DNA of 64,000 nucleotides, from the NCBI GenBank assembly GCA_965197455.1, contig OZ240208.1, positions 372,001 through 436,000 on the forward strand. Direction: 5' to 3'. The translations under genes and the position numbers were made by a program. Origin of the DNA: JAGWBD01 sp965197455 (lineage in GTDB: Bacteria > Chloroflexota > Anaerolineae > Aggregatilineales > Phototrophicaceae). The stretch's first letter is position 1, and each line of letters starts with the position of its first letter. The notes beneath the pieces are model-generated. The model saw only the letters and a program-made list of their open reading frames with translations, did no database searches and was not told where the DNA came from. Positions 27,292-35,390 of this stretch are shown piece after piece.

Positions 27292-30003
27292 TCACTCGCG
27301 CAGGAAGTTACGCAGCACGGTCTGCAGGATGCCGCCATTGCGGTAGTACTCCACCTCGACCGGCGTATCAAGGCGCACGTCGACCTCGAACTGGGTCACC
27401 TGCCCTGCGGCATCGGTCGCCGTCACCGTCAGGCGTTGCCCGGCCCTGATGTCCTGCGGCACCGGGATGTCGAAGTGCTCCGTGCCACTCAGCCCCAGCG
27501 ACTCCGCGGTCTCGCCCGGCACGTATGTCAAGGGCAGCACGCCCATCATCACCAGATTGCTGCGGTGAATGCGCTCGATGCTTTCGGCGATGACGGCGCG
27601 CGCGCCCAGCAGCTGCGTGCCCTTGGCTGCCCAATCACGGCTGGAGCCCATGCCATAGTCCTTGCCGGCGAGTATGACCAGCGGAGTGCCTTCCGCGATG
27701 TAGCGCATGGCCGCATCATATATCGGCAGGGTTTCGTCACTCGGGAAGTGTCGCGTGACACCGCCTTCCGTGCCGGGCAAAAGCAGGTTGCGCAGACGCA
27801 CATTGGCGAAGGTGCCGCGCATCATCACTTCATGGTTGCCGCGGCGGGAGCCAAAGCTGTTGAAGTACTGCGGCCCTACATCGCTCTCCTGTAACCAGAT
27901 TCCGGCAGGCCCGTTGACGGCGATGGCACCTGCCGGCGAGATGTGATCGGTCGTCATCGAATCGCCGGCCATGACCAGCACGCGCGCGCCCGAAATGGAC
28001 TGCAGCGACTGCGGCTGCGGCGCCAGGTCGATGAAGAAGGGCGGCTCCTGGATGTAGGTGCTCTCCGCATCCCAGGCGTAGACGGCGTCATCCGGACTGG
28101 GTATTTCGTTCCACGTGGCGTTGCCATCGTAGACATTGCCATATTGCTGCTGGTAAAGGGTGGGAGTCAGGCTGTTCTGGATGGTGTCGAGGATTTGCTG
28201 CTGCGTAGGCCAGATATCCTTCAGGAAGATGTCGCTGCCATCTTGCGCCTGGCCCAGGGGCTCGCGCTGCAGGTCGATATCAACCGTGCCCGCCAGGGCG
28301 TAGGCCACGACCAGTGGCGGTGATGCGAGGTAGTTGGCGCGCACGTCCGGGCTGATACGGCCGCCGAAGTTGCGGTTGCCGCTCAACACCGCCGCGGCGA
28401 CGAGATCCGCTTCACGCACTGCTTCGGAAACCTCCTGCGGCAGCGGGCCACTGTTACCGATGCAGGTGGTGCAGCCGTAGCCCACGGTATGGAAGCCCAG
28501 TTCTTCGAGGCAGGGGGTCAGGCCGGCTTCGTCAAGATAGGCGGTGACGACGCGGGAGCCGGGCGCCAGACTGGTCTTCACCCAGGGCTTGCGCGTCAAG
28601 CCTTTGTCCACGGCATTTTTTGCCAGCAGACCGGCAGCGACCATGACCGATGGGTTGCTGGTGTTGGTGCAGCTGGTGATGGCGGCGATGACGACAGCGC
28701 CATGTTCCATCGCTTCAGTGTGGCCGTTCTGCGCCAGACGGGCGCTGCTGGCCAGCTGCGATTCGGAAAGCTCGAAGCCCTGTGGCCCTATCGGCGCGCG
28801 CAGGGCGCGCTGGAAGGCTGGCTGCATGTCCTGCAGCAGGATGCGATCCTGCGGACGCAGCGGCCCGGCCAGACTGGGCTGCACGCTGCCCAGGTCCAGC
28901 TTGAGCGTGTCGTTGTATTCCGGGTCCGGCGAGTCTGCGCTGCGGAAGAGCCCCTGCAGCTTGCAGTAACGCTCCACCAGCTCGACTTGCGACTCGTCGC
29001 GGCCGGTGCGGCGCATATAGCTGAGCGTCTCGTCATCGACCGGGAAGAAGCCGATAGTCGCGCCGTATTCCGGCGCCATGTTGGCGAGGGTCGCGCGGTC
29101 GGGCAATGTCATACTGTCGAGGCCGCTGCCGTAGAACTCGACGAACTTGCTGACCACGCCCTTCTTGCGCAGCATCTGGGTGACGACCAGCACGAGGTCG
29201 GTGGCCGTGGCACCTTCCGGCAGGCTGCCGGTCAGACGGAATCCGACCACCTCGGGCATAAGCATGTAGACCGGCTGACCCAGCATGGCAGCCTCGGCCT
29301 CGATGCCGCCCACACCCCAGCCAACGACGCCCAGGCCGTTGATCATGGTGGTGTGGCTGTCGGTGCCGACCAGGGTGTCCGGGAGTGCGACCAGCTCGCC
29401 CCCGGCCCCCTGGTAGCGTTGCACCACGTTGGCCAGAAACTCAAGGTTGACCTGATGCACGATGCCGGTGGCCGGCGGCACCACGCGGAAGTTGTCGAAA
29501 GCTTTCTGGCCCCAGTGCAGGAATTCGTAGCGTTCACGGTTGCGCAGGAACTCCATCTCGGCGTTGCGCGGCAAAGCATCCGGCCGGGCGAAGACGTCCA
29601 CCTGCACCGAGTGGTCGATGACCAGGTCAACCGGGACGACCGGGTTAATTTTGTTGGGGTCGCCGCCCATACGCTGCATGGCGCTGCGCAGGGCCGCCAG
29701 GTCAACGACTGAGGGCACGCCGGTGAAGTCCTGCAGGATGACGCGGGCGGGCTTGAAGGGGATTTCAACCGGGTTGTAGGCTGCTGCGTCCCAGGAGGCG
29801 AGGTTCACGACGGCCTGTTCATCTACCTGAAAGTTGTCGAGGTTGCGCAGCGCGTTTTCCAGCAGCACGCGAATGCTGTAGGGCAGGCGATCGACATGAC
29901 CGATGCCACGGCGGGTCAGGGCGTCGAGGCGATAGACCATGGCCTCGCCACTACCGGTATCGAAGCTGCTGCGGGCTCCAAAGCTGTCCAGTGGTTTGTT
30001 CAT
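27292..30003 (-). CDS. acnA: Aconitate hydratase A
   Basis: Interconverts citrate and isocitrate in the TCA cycle with a [4Fe-4S] cluster. The 903-residue length and order fit AcnA/IRP1: domains 1-3 with DFTGVPSVVDLAA and DSHTTMINGLGVVGWGVGG; the cluster cysteines in ITSCTNTSNPSV and GYGCTTCIGNSG; and the C-terminal swivel domain with AGDSMTTDHISPAG and KDYGMGSSRDWAAKG. The start is ATG 30003; the open frame upstream has no family similarity. GGGAAAAC lies just ahead. The 171-bp divergent gap with the DsbA-like gene contains a TACACT box for each direction. Confidence 0.96.
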   Translation of the reverse strand: MNKPLDSFGARSSFDTGSGEAMVYRLDALTRRGIGHVDRLPYSIRVLLENALRNLDNFQVDEQAVVNLASWDAAAYNPVEIPFKPARVILQDFTGVPSVVDLAALRSAMQRMGGDPNKINPVVPVDLVIDHSVQVDVFARPDALPRNAEMEFLRNRERYEFLHWGQKAFDNFRVVPPATGIVHQVNLEFLANVVQRYQGAGGELVALPDTLVGTDSHTTMINGLGVVGWGVGGIEAEAAMLGQPVYMLMPEVVGFRLTGSLPEGATATDLVLVVTQMLRKKGVVSKFVEFYGSGLDSMTLPDRATLANMAPEYGATIGFFPVDDETLSYMRRTGRDESQVELVERYCKLQGLFRSADSPDPEYNDTLKLDLGSVQPSLAGPLRPQDRILLQDMQPAFQRALRAPIGPQGFELSESQLASSARLAQNGHTEAMEHGAVVIAAITSCTNTSNPSVMVAAGLLAKNAVDKGLTRKPWVKTSLAPGSRVVTAYLDEAGLTPCLEELGFHTVGYGCTTCIGNSGPLPQEVSEAVREADLVAAAVLSGNRNFGGRISPDVRANYLASPPLVVAYALAGTVDIDLQREPLGQAQDGSDIFLKDIWPTQQQILDTIQNSLTPTLYQQQYGNVYDGNATWNEIPSPDDAVYAWDAESTYIQEPPFFIDLAPQPQSLQSISGARVLVMAGDSMTTDHISPAGAIAVNGPAGIWLQESDVGPQYFNSFGSRRGNHEVMMRGTFANVRLRNLLLPGTEGGVTRHFPSDETLPIYDAAMRYIAEGTPLVILAGKDYGMGSSRDWAAKGTQLLGARAVIAESIERIHRSNLVMMGVLPLTYVPGETAESLGLSGTEHFDIPVPQDIRAGQRLTVTATDAAGQVTQFEVDVRLDTPVEVEYYRNGGILQTVLRNFLRE

Positions 30004-30049
30004 CGTTTTCCCGCTGTCCTCCGCTGTAGTACTGGTCTGACCTGCCTGC

Positions 30050-30055
30050 AGTGTA
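30050..30055 (-). promoter_or_regulatory. Putative extended -10 box (TGCTACACT) for acnA
   Basis: On the minus strand the sequence TGCTACACT, an extended -10 form (TGn before the hexamer), lies 47 bp ahead of the acnA ATG. The gap also carries an opposite-facing TACACT for the thioredoxin gene. Confidence 0.35.
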
Positions 30056-30134
30056 GCAGAAAAGGCAAAGGAGCGACCACGGTCAGCCGGAACAGGGCGA
30101 GTAAAATGGTGTTCCCGACAACGAGAAAATCGGC

Positions 30135-30140
30135 TACACT
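30135..30140 (+). promoter_or_regulatory. Putative -10 box (TACACT) for the DsbA-like gene
   Basis: TACACT sits 17 bp after a poor -35 candidate (TTCCCG) and 34 bp before the ATG of the thioredoxin-like gene, in the divergent gap with acnA. Confidence 0.35.
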
Positions 30141-30174
30141 GCGGCCCGACAACACGGGGTGGCGGGAGAGAATT

Positions 30175-30906
30175 ATGAGCAGTGACCGCGCACGTACACG
30201 CGACCGGCGCAGGGCGAGAGAACGTCAATCACAACGCAATCGACAGATATTGATGCTGGGCGCAGTGGTGGCTGTCGCGGTCCTGGCGGTGGTGCTGGTG
30301 CTGGTCAGCAGTCAGCCTGCCGATGCACCGGTGAGCGAGGAGACTGTCAATATCTATGCGGACATTCCGCAGTCGATTACGGAGAATGGCTTCCCGCTGC
30401 TGGGCGACCCGGAAGCCCCGGTGCAGGTGAGCGAGTTTTCGAGCTTTGACTGCCCGCACTGCGGCACATTCTACCAGACCGTCACGCCGATGATTGTTAC
30501 GCGCGCCCGCGCAGGTGATGTGGCTTTCACTTACATCCCGCTTTACGGCACCGGCGGAATCCCCAATGGCCAGGGCGCGGCCCGCGCCGCCCTGTGCGCC
30601 GGTGAACAGGACGCTTTCTGGGTCTTCCACAGCGCGCTCTTCGACTGGCAGCAGTCCTTCGGCAACCAGGCCTACGCCAGCAATCGACTGAGCAGCGGTA
30701 TTGACAGCCTGAGAATTGACAGAAGCGCATGGGACGCATGCATGAGCAGCGATCGCCCGGATGCCGTGCTGCTGGAAGCCAACACCCAGGCCAGCCGCAC
30801 CGAAGGCTTCCGCGGTACGCCAACCGTGCTGGTCAATGGCCAGCGCGTCGACGCCCTGTTGCCTGCAGTCGAGACGGCCATCGCCGAAGCGTTGACCTCC
30901 GGCTAA
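30175..30906 (+). CDS. Membrane-anchored DsbA/thioredoxin-fold disulfide oxidoreductase
   Basis: A 243-residue protein with a very basic N terminus (about 25 residues), one signal-anchor helix (about 26-46) and an extracytoplasmic DsbA-like domain. The redox motif is CPHC in SFDCPHCGTFYQ, and the cis-proline loop is RGTPTVLVNG. It would form or isomerise disulfides in exported proteins, in line with the CcdA-TlpA fusion at 48-49 kb. A further Cys pair (ALCAGEQ, DACMSS) is typical of this BdbD-like group. The start follows GGGAGAG by 4 bp. It converges with the HIT gene. Confidence 0.9.
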   Translation: MSSDRARTRDRRRARERQSQRNRQILMLGAVVAVAVLAVVLVLVSSQPADAPVSEETVNIYADIPQSITENGFPLLGDPEAPVQVSEFSSFDCPHCGTFYQTVTPMIVTRARAGDVAFTYIPLYGTGGIPNGQGAARAALCAGEQDAFWVFHSALFDWQQSFGNQAYASNRLSSGIDSLRIDRSAWDACMSSDRPDAVLLEANTQASRTEGFRGTPTVLVNGQRVDALLPAVETAIAEALTSG

Positions 30907-30920
30907 GTCAATGTAAGGCG

Positions 30921-31271
30921 TTACTGGCTGCGAGTCAGCATGGGGCCCAGGGACCTGCCGCCCAGCAGATGCAGGTGCAGGTGAAACACTTCCTGGCCGC
31001 CGTGTTCGTTGCAATTGATGATGAGCCGGTAACCGTCGGCGTCGATTCCCTCCGCAGCCGCCAGCTGCGTGGCAACCACGAGCATGTGACCCAGCAGCTG
31101 TTCGTCCGCCGTTGACACGTCGTTGGCGGTTGGAATTTCCCGATTGGGCACAATGAGGATGTGCGTAGGCGCTTGCGGTTTGATGTCGCGAAAGGCCGTG
31201 ACCTGGTCGTCCTGAAAGACCATGTCAGAAGGGATCTCGCGCGTAATAATCTTTGCAAATATCGTGGTCAT
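30921..31271 (-). CDS. HIT-family (histidine triad, HINT-like) nucleotide hydrolase
   Basis: A 116-residue HINT-type protein that hydrolyses adenosine phosphoramidates or similar nucleotide conjugates. IFAKIITREIPSD at the start, HILIVPNREI in the middle and the histidine triad VFHLHLHLLGG near residue 105 are all present, with the HINT signature GGQEVFHLHLHLLGGR. Length is standard. It lies 19 bp downstream of fabG on the same strand and may be cotranscribed. Confidence 0.95.
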   Translation of the reverse strand: MTTIFAKIITREIPSDMVFQDDQVTAFRDIKPQAPTHILIVPNREIPTANDVSTADEQLLGHMLVVATQLAAAEGIDADGYRLIINCNEHGGQEVFHLHLHLLGGRSLGPMLTRSQ

Positions 31272-31290
31272 GTGTTGCCGGCCTCCTCTG

Positions 31291-32034
31291 CTAGATCGCA
31301 GTGCCGCCGTCTACCGCCAGCACCTGACCGGTAATCCGGGCGGCGTCGTCCGAAACGAGAAAAGCGACTGCGCGCGCGACGTCCTCGACTGTGGCAAGCT
31401 GGCGCAGGGCAGCGTACTCGCGCGCCAGTTCTGTCAGCTCGGCCAGTTCGCGTGTCAGGTCGGTGAGGATGAAGCCGGGCGCCACCGCGTTCACCGTGAT
31501 GTTGCGCGGCCCCACTTCCTTCGCCAGCGCCTTGGTCAGGCCGATGAGGCCGGCCTTGCTGGCGCTGTAATTCGTCTGGCCGCCCTGACCGAGCAGCCCA
31601 CTGATGCTGCTCACGTTGACGATGCGACCGTAGCGTTTGCGCATCATGCTGCGCACCGCCATACGTGAACAGAGCCAGGCGCTGCGCAGGTTGGTCTGCA
31701 GCACGTCGTCAAAGTCCTGCGGCTTCATCAGCATGATGACATTATCACGCGTGATACCCGCGTTGTTGACGAGAATATCGAGGCGCCCGAATTCGTCATT
31801 GGCCGCCTTGATGAGCGCAGTGGCGTCCGCTTCCTCACTGACATCGGCCTGCACGGCGCAGGCCCTGCCGCCAGCTTCTGCTATCTGCACCACGACGTCC
31901 GCCGCCGCGTCCGCGTCCCTGACGTAGTTGACAACCACTGCCGCGCCGCGTTGCGCCAGCTCAAGCGCGATGCCGCGGCCAATGCCACGGCTGGCTCCGG
32001 TTACGATAGCAACGCGCTCTGCAAGCTGATCCAT
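31291..32034 (-). CDS. fabG: 3-oxoacyl-ACP reductase-like short-chain dehydrogenase
   Basis: A 247-residue classical SDR, most like FabG, which reduces 3-oxoacyl-ACP with NADPH in fatty acid synthesis. It has the cofactor motif TGASRGIG (residues 13-20), NNAG, the catalytic Ser in VNVSSISG, and YSASK (Tyr-xxx-Lys), and ends in TGQVLAVDGG. The upstream region is open and includes a TTG at 32094, but family similarity begins at ATG 32034 (DQLAERVAIVTG). No other fab gene is nearby, so a role in acetoacetyl-CoA or other ketone reduction is possible. Confidence 0.9.
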   Translation of the reverse strand: MDQLAERVAIVTGASRGIGRGIALELAQRGAAVVVNYVRDADAAADVVVQIAEAGGRACAVQADVSEEADATALIKAANDEFGRLDILVNNAGITRDNVIMLMKPQDFDDVLQTNLRSAWLCSRMAVRSMMRKRYGRIVNVSSISGLLGQGGQTNYSASKAGLIGLTKALAKEVGPRNITVNAVAPGFILTDLTRELAELTELAREYAALRQLATVEDVARAVAFLVSDDAARITGQVLAVDGGTAI

Positions 32035-32109
32035 ATGGCTGTTCTTTTCCCTTCGCTGTCCTGCGAAGATACTCCTCCTTGCAACGGCGTTCAACGGGCG
32101 TTGTGGAAA

Positions 32110-33663
32110 TCAGCCTCCCACCCAGCCCAGCAACTGAATCTGGCCGCGCAGGTCGCTGGTGAGGTTGCGCGCTCCAAAGCCATTGCGGTTGGCCACATAG
32201 ACATCGACACGACCATCGATTCGCGAACTTACGCCGGTGAAGGCGAGGCGGCCGTCACTGGCGAAGGCCGGGTCACACATGGCGGGCGGGATGCTGCCGC
32301 TGGCGACGACGTTGAAGCGCTCATCAAGCACGCGGATGCCGAAGGGGCAGTTGCCACCAATGCCGCCCAGTGCAATGCGATCTCCGTTCGGTGACCAGGC
32401 CGCTGCCATGCCGTAGCGCGGGAAAGTGAGCCTGGGAAAGCCAGCGATGCGTTGCCCCCGCGCGTCGTACAGGGTCGTCAGACTGGCTGTGGCCGAGGTG
32501 TCCTGCAAGACGACCCGGTTGCCATCCGGCGACCAGACTTCAGAAAGGCCGCCCTGACCAGAACTGGCATCCAGCGGGTGCATCCTGCGCTCCTCGCCGC
32601 TGATGATGTCCAGCAGCGAGATGCTGCGCTGCAATTCATTGCCGGCGATGGCGACCAGACTATCATTCACCCAGTAAGGCGCTTCATAAAGCCAGCGATT
32701 GGAAAGCTGACGCAGCGCCCCGTTCTGCAGGTCCAGCAGCCAGGGGTTGCCGCCATCAATGACTTCGTCGTGCAGCGCGTCACAGCCATCCTGCGCGCCT
32801 GGCGTCCAGCCGCCTGGACAGCGCGTCCGGTCCGAGACGAAGAGCAGCTGGCGACCGTCAGGCGACCAGGAGGGCCATATGTCGCGGTTGCCACTGTTGG
32901 AGAGGTTGATAAAGGCGCCAGAATTGCGCGCCACGCTGAAGATGTCGATGTCCCATGCATTGGTCACGGCCATGACCAGGCGCGAACCATCGGGGGCCCA
33001 CTGCGGTTCGCCGATGACCGCCCGCTGTTGCCGGGACTCAAATGCCAGCACACGTCCGCTGATGCCTACCTCAAGGTCCAGCAGATAGAGACCCGCGTTG
33101 GCGAGTGGCTCGCTGACAAACCAGGCAACTCCGTTTCCGGGAGGCGCAACGGTAATCCCGGAGACTGTGGCCGGGTTCGTTTCCAGCACGGGCAGGCGCA
33201 CACCTCCTGTCACTGGCGCGGCAAAGTAGAGCGTCTGGCTGTTGGTGGTCGGGCGGGGCGTACGCACATCGTAATCGGCCCTGCGGGCGTTCTGGTTAAT
33301 AAAAGCGACCAGGGGTGAATCGAGTCCATCGCGCAGACTGTCTGCCAGTTCGACCATGCGCCAGTTGTCGTAGACGAAGCGTGGGCCCGCCACCGGTGTG
33401 ACGGAAGGCGTCAGGGTGGTGGTCGGGCTGGAAGAAGGCGTGGCAGTGGGCGTGTAGGTTGGTGTAGCCGAGGGTGTGGACGTTGCGCTTGCCGTGGCTG
33501 TTGCTGTGGGAATCGCCGTGCGGGTAGCGGTGGACGTTATGGTCGGCGTGGTCGTTACAGTCGCAGTTGGGAGGGGCGTGGCGGTGGGCAGCGTCAGGGC
33601 CTGACAGGCGCTGACCGGCAGCAACAGCAGTAGAAACAGGATGCGAAGGCGCAACACATTCAT
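32110..33663 (-). CDS. TolB-like beta-propeller lipoprotein with Thr/Pro linker
   Basis: A 517-residue exported lipoprotein. The signal peptide ends in the lipobox VSAC (Cys20), followed by about 70 residues of Thr/Pro/Ser/Ala-rich linker (to about residue 93). A WD40/PD40-type propeller follows, with repeats containing (W/S)SPDGRQLLFVS, WSPDGNRVVLQD, WSPNGDRIALGG and FASDGRLAF. This resembles TolB domains, but no Tol or Pal genes are present, and a surface sensing or binding role is only a guess. It is the last gene of a run from lon, 57 bp after the LysM lipoprotein. Confidence 0.85.
   Translation of the reverse strand: MNVLRLRILFLLLLLPVSACQALTLPTATPLPTATVTTTPTITSTATRTAIPTATATASATSTPSATPTYTPTATPSSSPTTTLTPSVTPVAGPRFVYDNWRMVELADSLRDGLDSPLVAFINQNARRADYDVRTPRPTTNSQTLYFAAPVTGGVRLPVLETNPATVSGITVAPPGNGVAWFVSEPLANAGLYLLDLEVGISGRVLAFESRQQRAVIGEPQWAPDGSRLVMAVTNAWDIDIFSVARNSGAFINLSNSGNRDIWPSWSPDGRQLLFVSDRTRCPGGWTPGAQDGCDALHDEVIDGGNPWLLDLQNGALRQLSNRWLYEAPYWVNDSLVAIAGNELQRSISLLDIISGEERRMHPLDASSGQGGLSEVWSPDGNRVVLQDTSATASLTTLYDARGQRIAGFPRLTFPRYGMAAAWSPNGDRIALGGIGGNCPFGIRVLDERFNVVASGSIPPAMCDPAFASDGRLAFTGVSSRIDGRVDVYVANRNGFGARNLTSDLRGQIQLLGWVGG
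33385..33594 (-). repeat. Thr/Pro-rich low-complexity coding repeat
   Basis: Irregular repeats of TPT, TAT and TPS codon groups (plus-strand GTGG/CGTG runs) encode the linker between the lipidated cysteine and the propeller of the TolB-like protein. Similar but shorter linkers follow the lipoboxes of the LysM and M1-peptidase lipoproteins. These likely act as flexible spacers from the membrane and may be glycosylated. Confidence 0.7.
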
Positions 33664-33720
33664 CGGGGAGGGGAGACCCGTCCGGAGGCCCCGTGCCTGT
33701 CGCTCATGTCCGCACGGAAG

Positions 33721-34416
33721 TCAGGCGGGTCTGACTTCAACGACGACAATGTGCGGTACCTGCTCACCGTCCGTATAAATCACCAGCAGCGTGTAGCGAG
33801 TCGTCTGCTCCGGGCAGACCTCACGTATGCCACGCCCGCTTACCGCCGTCCCGTCGAAGTAGACTGCCGAGATGTTGTCTATCTCCCAGCGCAGGAAGGT
33901 GCATGCGCCGGCGGCCAGTACGTTGCTGTCTGCACTGAAGACCAGTGGCGTGGATGTGCCGACTGCGAGACCAGGTGCGGTCTGCGAAGGAGTCGGCGTT
34001 TCGCCTGAACCGGGTACGCTGAGGATTTGGCCAGCCTGAATGAAATTGGCGTCGAGGATGCAGTTTCCGAGTTGCAGGGCGCGGATGCTGAGCTCATAAG
34101 TCTGTGCGATCAGGAAGAGTGATTCGCCGGACTGAATGACGTGGCTGCCCGTCCACTCCGCGCGCGGCGCGCATTCAGTCGGCGCAACGGTGGCCGGCAG
34201 CACCAGGGTCACTGGCGGCAGCGTACTGGTCACCGGCAGTGCGATCGCAGGCAGTGGCGTGTGGGTTGGCGCCGGACTGGAGGTCGGGGATGAAGTAGCG
34301 GCCACTTCCGGGAACAGGGTGGCGGTGGGCGTTGGCTCCGGTGCGCCCGGGCTGCACGCGAACATCAGCAGGGCAGGCAGAAGCAGAATCCGCAGCGCAG
34401 ACGGGATCCGGTTCAT
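33721..34416 (-). CDS. LysM-domain lipoprotein
   Basis: A 231-residue lipoprotein with lipobox MFAC (Cys21), a Pro/Thr/Ser linker (about 24-80), then a LysM motif at about 92-135 (HVIQSGESLFLIAQTYELSIRALQ...AGQILSVPG), which binds peptidoglycan-type glycans. A C-terminal beta domain (about 160-230; CTFLRWEIDNISAVYFDG, CPEQTTRYTLLV) resembles Ig-like modules seen in Chloroflexota lipoproteins. It overlaps the pfkB-type gene by ATGA, so it belongs to the lon-kinase-LysM-TolB run. Confidence 0.87.
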   Translation of the reverse strand: MNRIPSALRILLLPALLMFACSPGAPEPTPTATLFPEVAATSSPTSSPAPTHTPLPAIALPVTSTLPPVTLVLPATVAPTECAPRAEWTGSHVIQSGESLFLIAQTYELSIRALQLGNCILDANFIQAGQILSVPGSGETPTPSQTAPGLAVGTSTPLVFSADSNVLAAGACTFLRWEIDNISAVYFDGTAVSGRGIREVCPEQTTRYTLLVIYTDGEQVPHIVVVEVRPA

Positions 34417-35390
34417 CGCTGAATGTCCCCGCCGCCAGCGGCGAGCAGTTCGTCCACCTCGGCCCGATTGACCAGCGCGATGTCGCCGGACATGGTCAGC
34501 TTAAGCGCGGCCACAGCATTGCCGAAGCGCAGTGCCTGCGCCAATGGCAGGCCGTCCAGCAGGGCGCAGTGCAGGCCGGCCGCAAAGGCGTCGCCGGCAC
34601 CGATGCGATCGACGATTTGCACGTTGCGGAAAGCCGGCGCGTCGTGAATATCATTGCCGTCACAGGCGAGTGTGTCGTCCGCGCCCTGGGTGAGAACGAT
34701 GGTCGGACCATGCCAGCGCTCGTGCAGGCGCTGCGCCAGCGACCTGGCCTCTGCCCGGGACTGCAACAGGCTGCGGGCGTCGCGCGCGGCACTGATCACG
34801 AGATCGCTGGCCGCGGCCAATTCGTCTACTACCGGACGACAGGCATCCCAGGACCAGAGCTTTTCGCGATAATTCAGGTCGAAGGTGATGCGGGTGCCGG
34901 CAGCGCGCGCTTCCTGAATGGCGCGTCGAACAGTGGCCAGACAGGATGGGCTGAGCGCGGGCGTGATGCCGCTCAAATGCAGGCGGCGCGTCCGCTGCAT
35001 GGTTGACCAGTCAAAGTCGCCGGGCTGCATCCGGCTGGCAGCCGAGCCTGCCCGGTCATAGATGACACGGGTCGGGCGCGGTGCAGCGCCGAACTCGATA
35101 AAATAGATGCCCAGGCGTGCGTCTGCGCTTGCATCCAGGCAGATGCCGGAAATGTCGACGCCATGACTGCGCAGGGTTTGCATGACATGTTCGCCAAGAG
35201 CGTTTTGTGGCAGGCGCGACCACCAGGCGACGCGTTTTCCCAGGCGCGCCAGGGCGATGGCAAGGTTGCTCTCCGCGCCGCCAATCTGAAGGTCCAGACT
35301 GCGCACCGTGGCCAGGCGCTCCTGACCCGGTGCGGACAGGCGCCACATGCTCTCACCCAGCGTGACCAGATCATAACTGGCCGCACTCAT
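34413..35390 (-). CDS. PfkB-family sugar kinase (2-keto-3-deoxygluconate kinase-like)
   Basis: A 325-residue ribokinase-fold kinase. GGAESNLAIALARLG near residue 37 is the PfkB signature 1, and DRIGAGDAFAAGL near residue 264 holds the anion hole and catalytic Asp. The DRIGAGD variant and the overall pattern are most like KDG kinase, which phosphorylates 2-dehydro-3-deoxygluconate, but ribokinase or fructokinase specificity cannot be excluded. It is coupled by ATGA to lon upstream and to the LysM gene downstream. Confidence 0.88.
   Translation of the reverse strand: MSAASYDLVTLGESMWRLSAPGQERLATVRSLDLQIGGAESNLAIALARLGKRVAWWSRLPQNALGEHVMQTLRSHGVDISGICLDASADARLGIYFIEFGAAPRPTRVIYDRAGSAASRMQPGDFDWSTMQRTRRLHLSGITPALSPSCLATVRRAIQEARAAGTRITFDLNYREKLWSWDACRPVVDELAAASDLVISAARDARSLLQSRAEARSLAQRLHERWHGPTIVLTQGADDTLACDGNDIHDAPAFRNVQIVDRIGAGDAFAAGLHCALLDGLPLAQALRFGNAVAALKLTMSGDIALVNRAEVDELLAAGGGDIQR

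Noticed and set aside
28489..29712. A 407-codon plus-strand frame opposite aconitase
   Set aside because: Same reason: antisense to a complete acnA, no domain.
33385..33594. Repeat array resembling a tandem repeat or CRISPR-like region
   Set aside because: The periodicity comes from Thr/Pro codons within one open frame; no spacers and no constant repeat unit.
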